Assembly (NCBI RefSeq): GCF_023101765.2
Contig: NC_064239.1
Location: forward strand, 6,372,001 to 6,436,000
Length of the DNA: 64,000 nt
Direction of reading: 5' to 3'
Source: Spodoptera frugiperda
Taxonomy: Eukaryota; Arthropoda; Insecta; Lepidoptera; Noctuidae
Shown here: positions 62,495 to 64,000 of the stretch, in pieces
Layout: the number at the start of each line of letters is the position of its first letter
Numbering within the stretch: the stretch's first letter is position 1
Made by a program: the position numbers and the translations under genes
The notes under the pieces: model-generated
Databases searched by the model: none
Seen by the model: the letters and a program-made list of their open reading frames with translations, nothing else
What the model was told of the DNA's origin: nothing

Positions 62495-64000
62495 CTCTGA
62501 TGAACTTCACTCGTATGGAAAAATACAATTAAAAGAACAAACAATAAAATTAGAATGAGAACAACAAAATACTGTTATTACTATAAAGTCTGAAGAGTTT
62601 TATAACTCGCTAATTAGTCTTTGTTTGTAACAAATGATTTAAGAACAAGTGAGAACTCCTTGACGACTGCTGTTCAGATAATTATAAGACAATAATTTAT
62701 AAAGTTTAATATTCTTTCTTCAGATCTTTGGTGCTGTCGTGGACTATAGTAATGAGTACATAATGAATCTTCATAATAATATAGACACAAGATCGTTTGA
62801 GCTCAGATCAATAAAATAAATAGAAAGTGTTAAAATTTTCTGTAGCATATGATTTCGATTTTTAATCATATTCTTTTGCAATTAATTGATTATTATTGAA
62901 AAGAGTATTGGAACACTTATAACTTAGTCTTGTTGACTCTGTATGTATTAATTTGCAACTCGAAGAAAATAGTTTATTTTTGTGATCCTTTTTTTACAGT
63001 TATAGGTATTTCAAGAAATTCATCTTATTATATAAGTTCCGGGTACGCAAATTAAGTTTTAATCACCCTTAATTGCCAGAGCCCTATAGTTCACTAGGGG
63101 ACCTGTGAAGCAGACTTAATTTATTTAGGCACTCTCGTTTCTCTATACAAATTCCAAGAAATTCTTGATAAGGACGTTATAAAAGGAAGCGGCAATAAAA
63201 ATATCTTAGGATCACGCCCCTTTGTGTTTAATGTTCAACTTATATGTGAGCCATTCAAAGTAGAATGGCTCTTTAATTTTTTCTTACAAGTTGAATACAT
63301 TTATAAATTACTTGCTTATACAATAAAGTATTTAACAATATTGTTTATTGTTATTAGTAAAATGTCTCAGTACTGAATTACACTCTAAAAAAAACTATGG
63401 GCTATATGGACTATGCGTCTATCAGTCATAAGAAATTAGGTCAGAGAATCGAAATCAGAATCTCAAGTTCGACAGTCACCGTTCCAACTACGAAACAAAA
63501 ACATTGTTTTAGAACTGAGCGTACTTGCGTACCCATATATGTACCTACAAATAGTTAAATTGGAATCGAATCAATGGTAATTGCTAACGCAGTTCTGAAT
63601 TATATAGGATCAATCAGCTGTTGCTAATGCTGCCTCCATTAAGTGTCTTTCCTGGTAGCGGAATTGTTTATTCGATGCAGATGTGTGCCTACCTATAGTT
63701 CTACATACATATGTGCTTAAAAATTTTGGGCTCATGTAGAACAAAAAGGTCTAATCTTACGAAATAGGTTATTAATAAATTTCAAATTCAAATTCTTTAT
63801 TCGAACGCCTTTATTATCGTTTAGCCTTAACAAACAAAGTTGTAAACCGTTCTAAAAAAAACGTATCTAAGTACTTGTGACATCACATCTTTAAATTTTA
63901 CTCACACTACATCAACTCTACATGCTACGATTTCTATTTCATAGGTAAAAAGTCTACTACCAACTTACCTGTTACTTAGAATTTAAAACACCGTGCAGAC
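62495..64000. other. Non-coding; one nested stem-loop
   Basis: GAGCCATTC-AAAGTA-GAATGGCTC at 63248-63271 sits inside TTCAACTT (63234-63241) / AAGTTGAA (63288-63295). The window end shows no gene. Confidence 0.5.

Overview
The window is nuclear DNA from a moth, most likely a noctuid or close relative. It is AT-rich and dense in short non-autonomous transposons whose sequence style is typical of Lepidoptera: Helitron ends, tRNA-derived SINEs, a retroposon tail with a terminal hairpin, and MITEs. It holds one gene that I can support, a two-exon Kekkon-family gene (probably kek1) on the + strand at 23634-27319. There are no bacterial features, CRISPR arrays or autonomous transposon ORFs. Apart from the two kek exons, the short ORFs in the window look like chance or repeat-derived reading frames.

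Layout. 1-23559 is non-coding. It holds a minus-strand retroposon tail (about 205-480), a 400-bp-period tandem duplication with a Helitron-like 3' end at its junction (1490-2256), two MITE copies (8678-8987 and 12010-12132), two more retroposon tail copies (10394-10535 and 14546-14595), and a (GTCTGTTT)n microsatellite followed by a 150-bp tandem pair (17873-18522). A GC-richer patch with a possible splice donor and an octamer motif lies at 21350-21461. 23560-27580 is the kek transcription unit. It has a short 5' leader with a 13-codon uORF, exon 1 (signal peptide, six LRRs with caps, one Ig domain, TM and first part of the tail), a 1322-bp phase-2 intron, exon 2 (rest of the cytoplasmic tail) and a 3' UTR with two AATAAA signals.

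27581-64000 shows no gene. It contains a complete retroposon insertion with a 16-bp target-site duplication (31124-31543), a tRNA-derived SINE (32632-32752), a third MITE copy (39938-40287), an eight-copy satellite of about 106-bp units, five of them carrying TGACGTCA (50881-51731), three copies of a common moth interspersed repeat (53239, 57619, 62366), a complete 176-bp Helitron (55507-55682), a 39-nt near-perfect hairpin (55780-55818), a second SINE (56521-56625), and a compound palindromic MITE abutting a long inverted repeat (60411-61318).

The single coding gene encodes a type I membrane protein predicted to act at the cell surface. The long gene-poor flanks could hold its cis-regulatory DNA, 5' non-coding exons, or simply intergenic sequence; the sequence alone cannot decide. 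I found no convincing new multi-gene system. The most unusual structures are the CRE-bearing satellite, the compound palindromic MITE with its flanking inverted repeat, and the Helitron end at a tandem-duplication junction.
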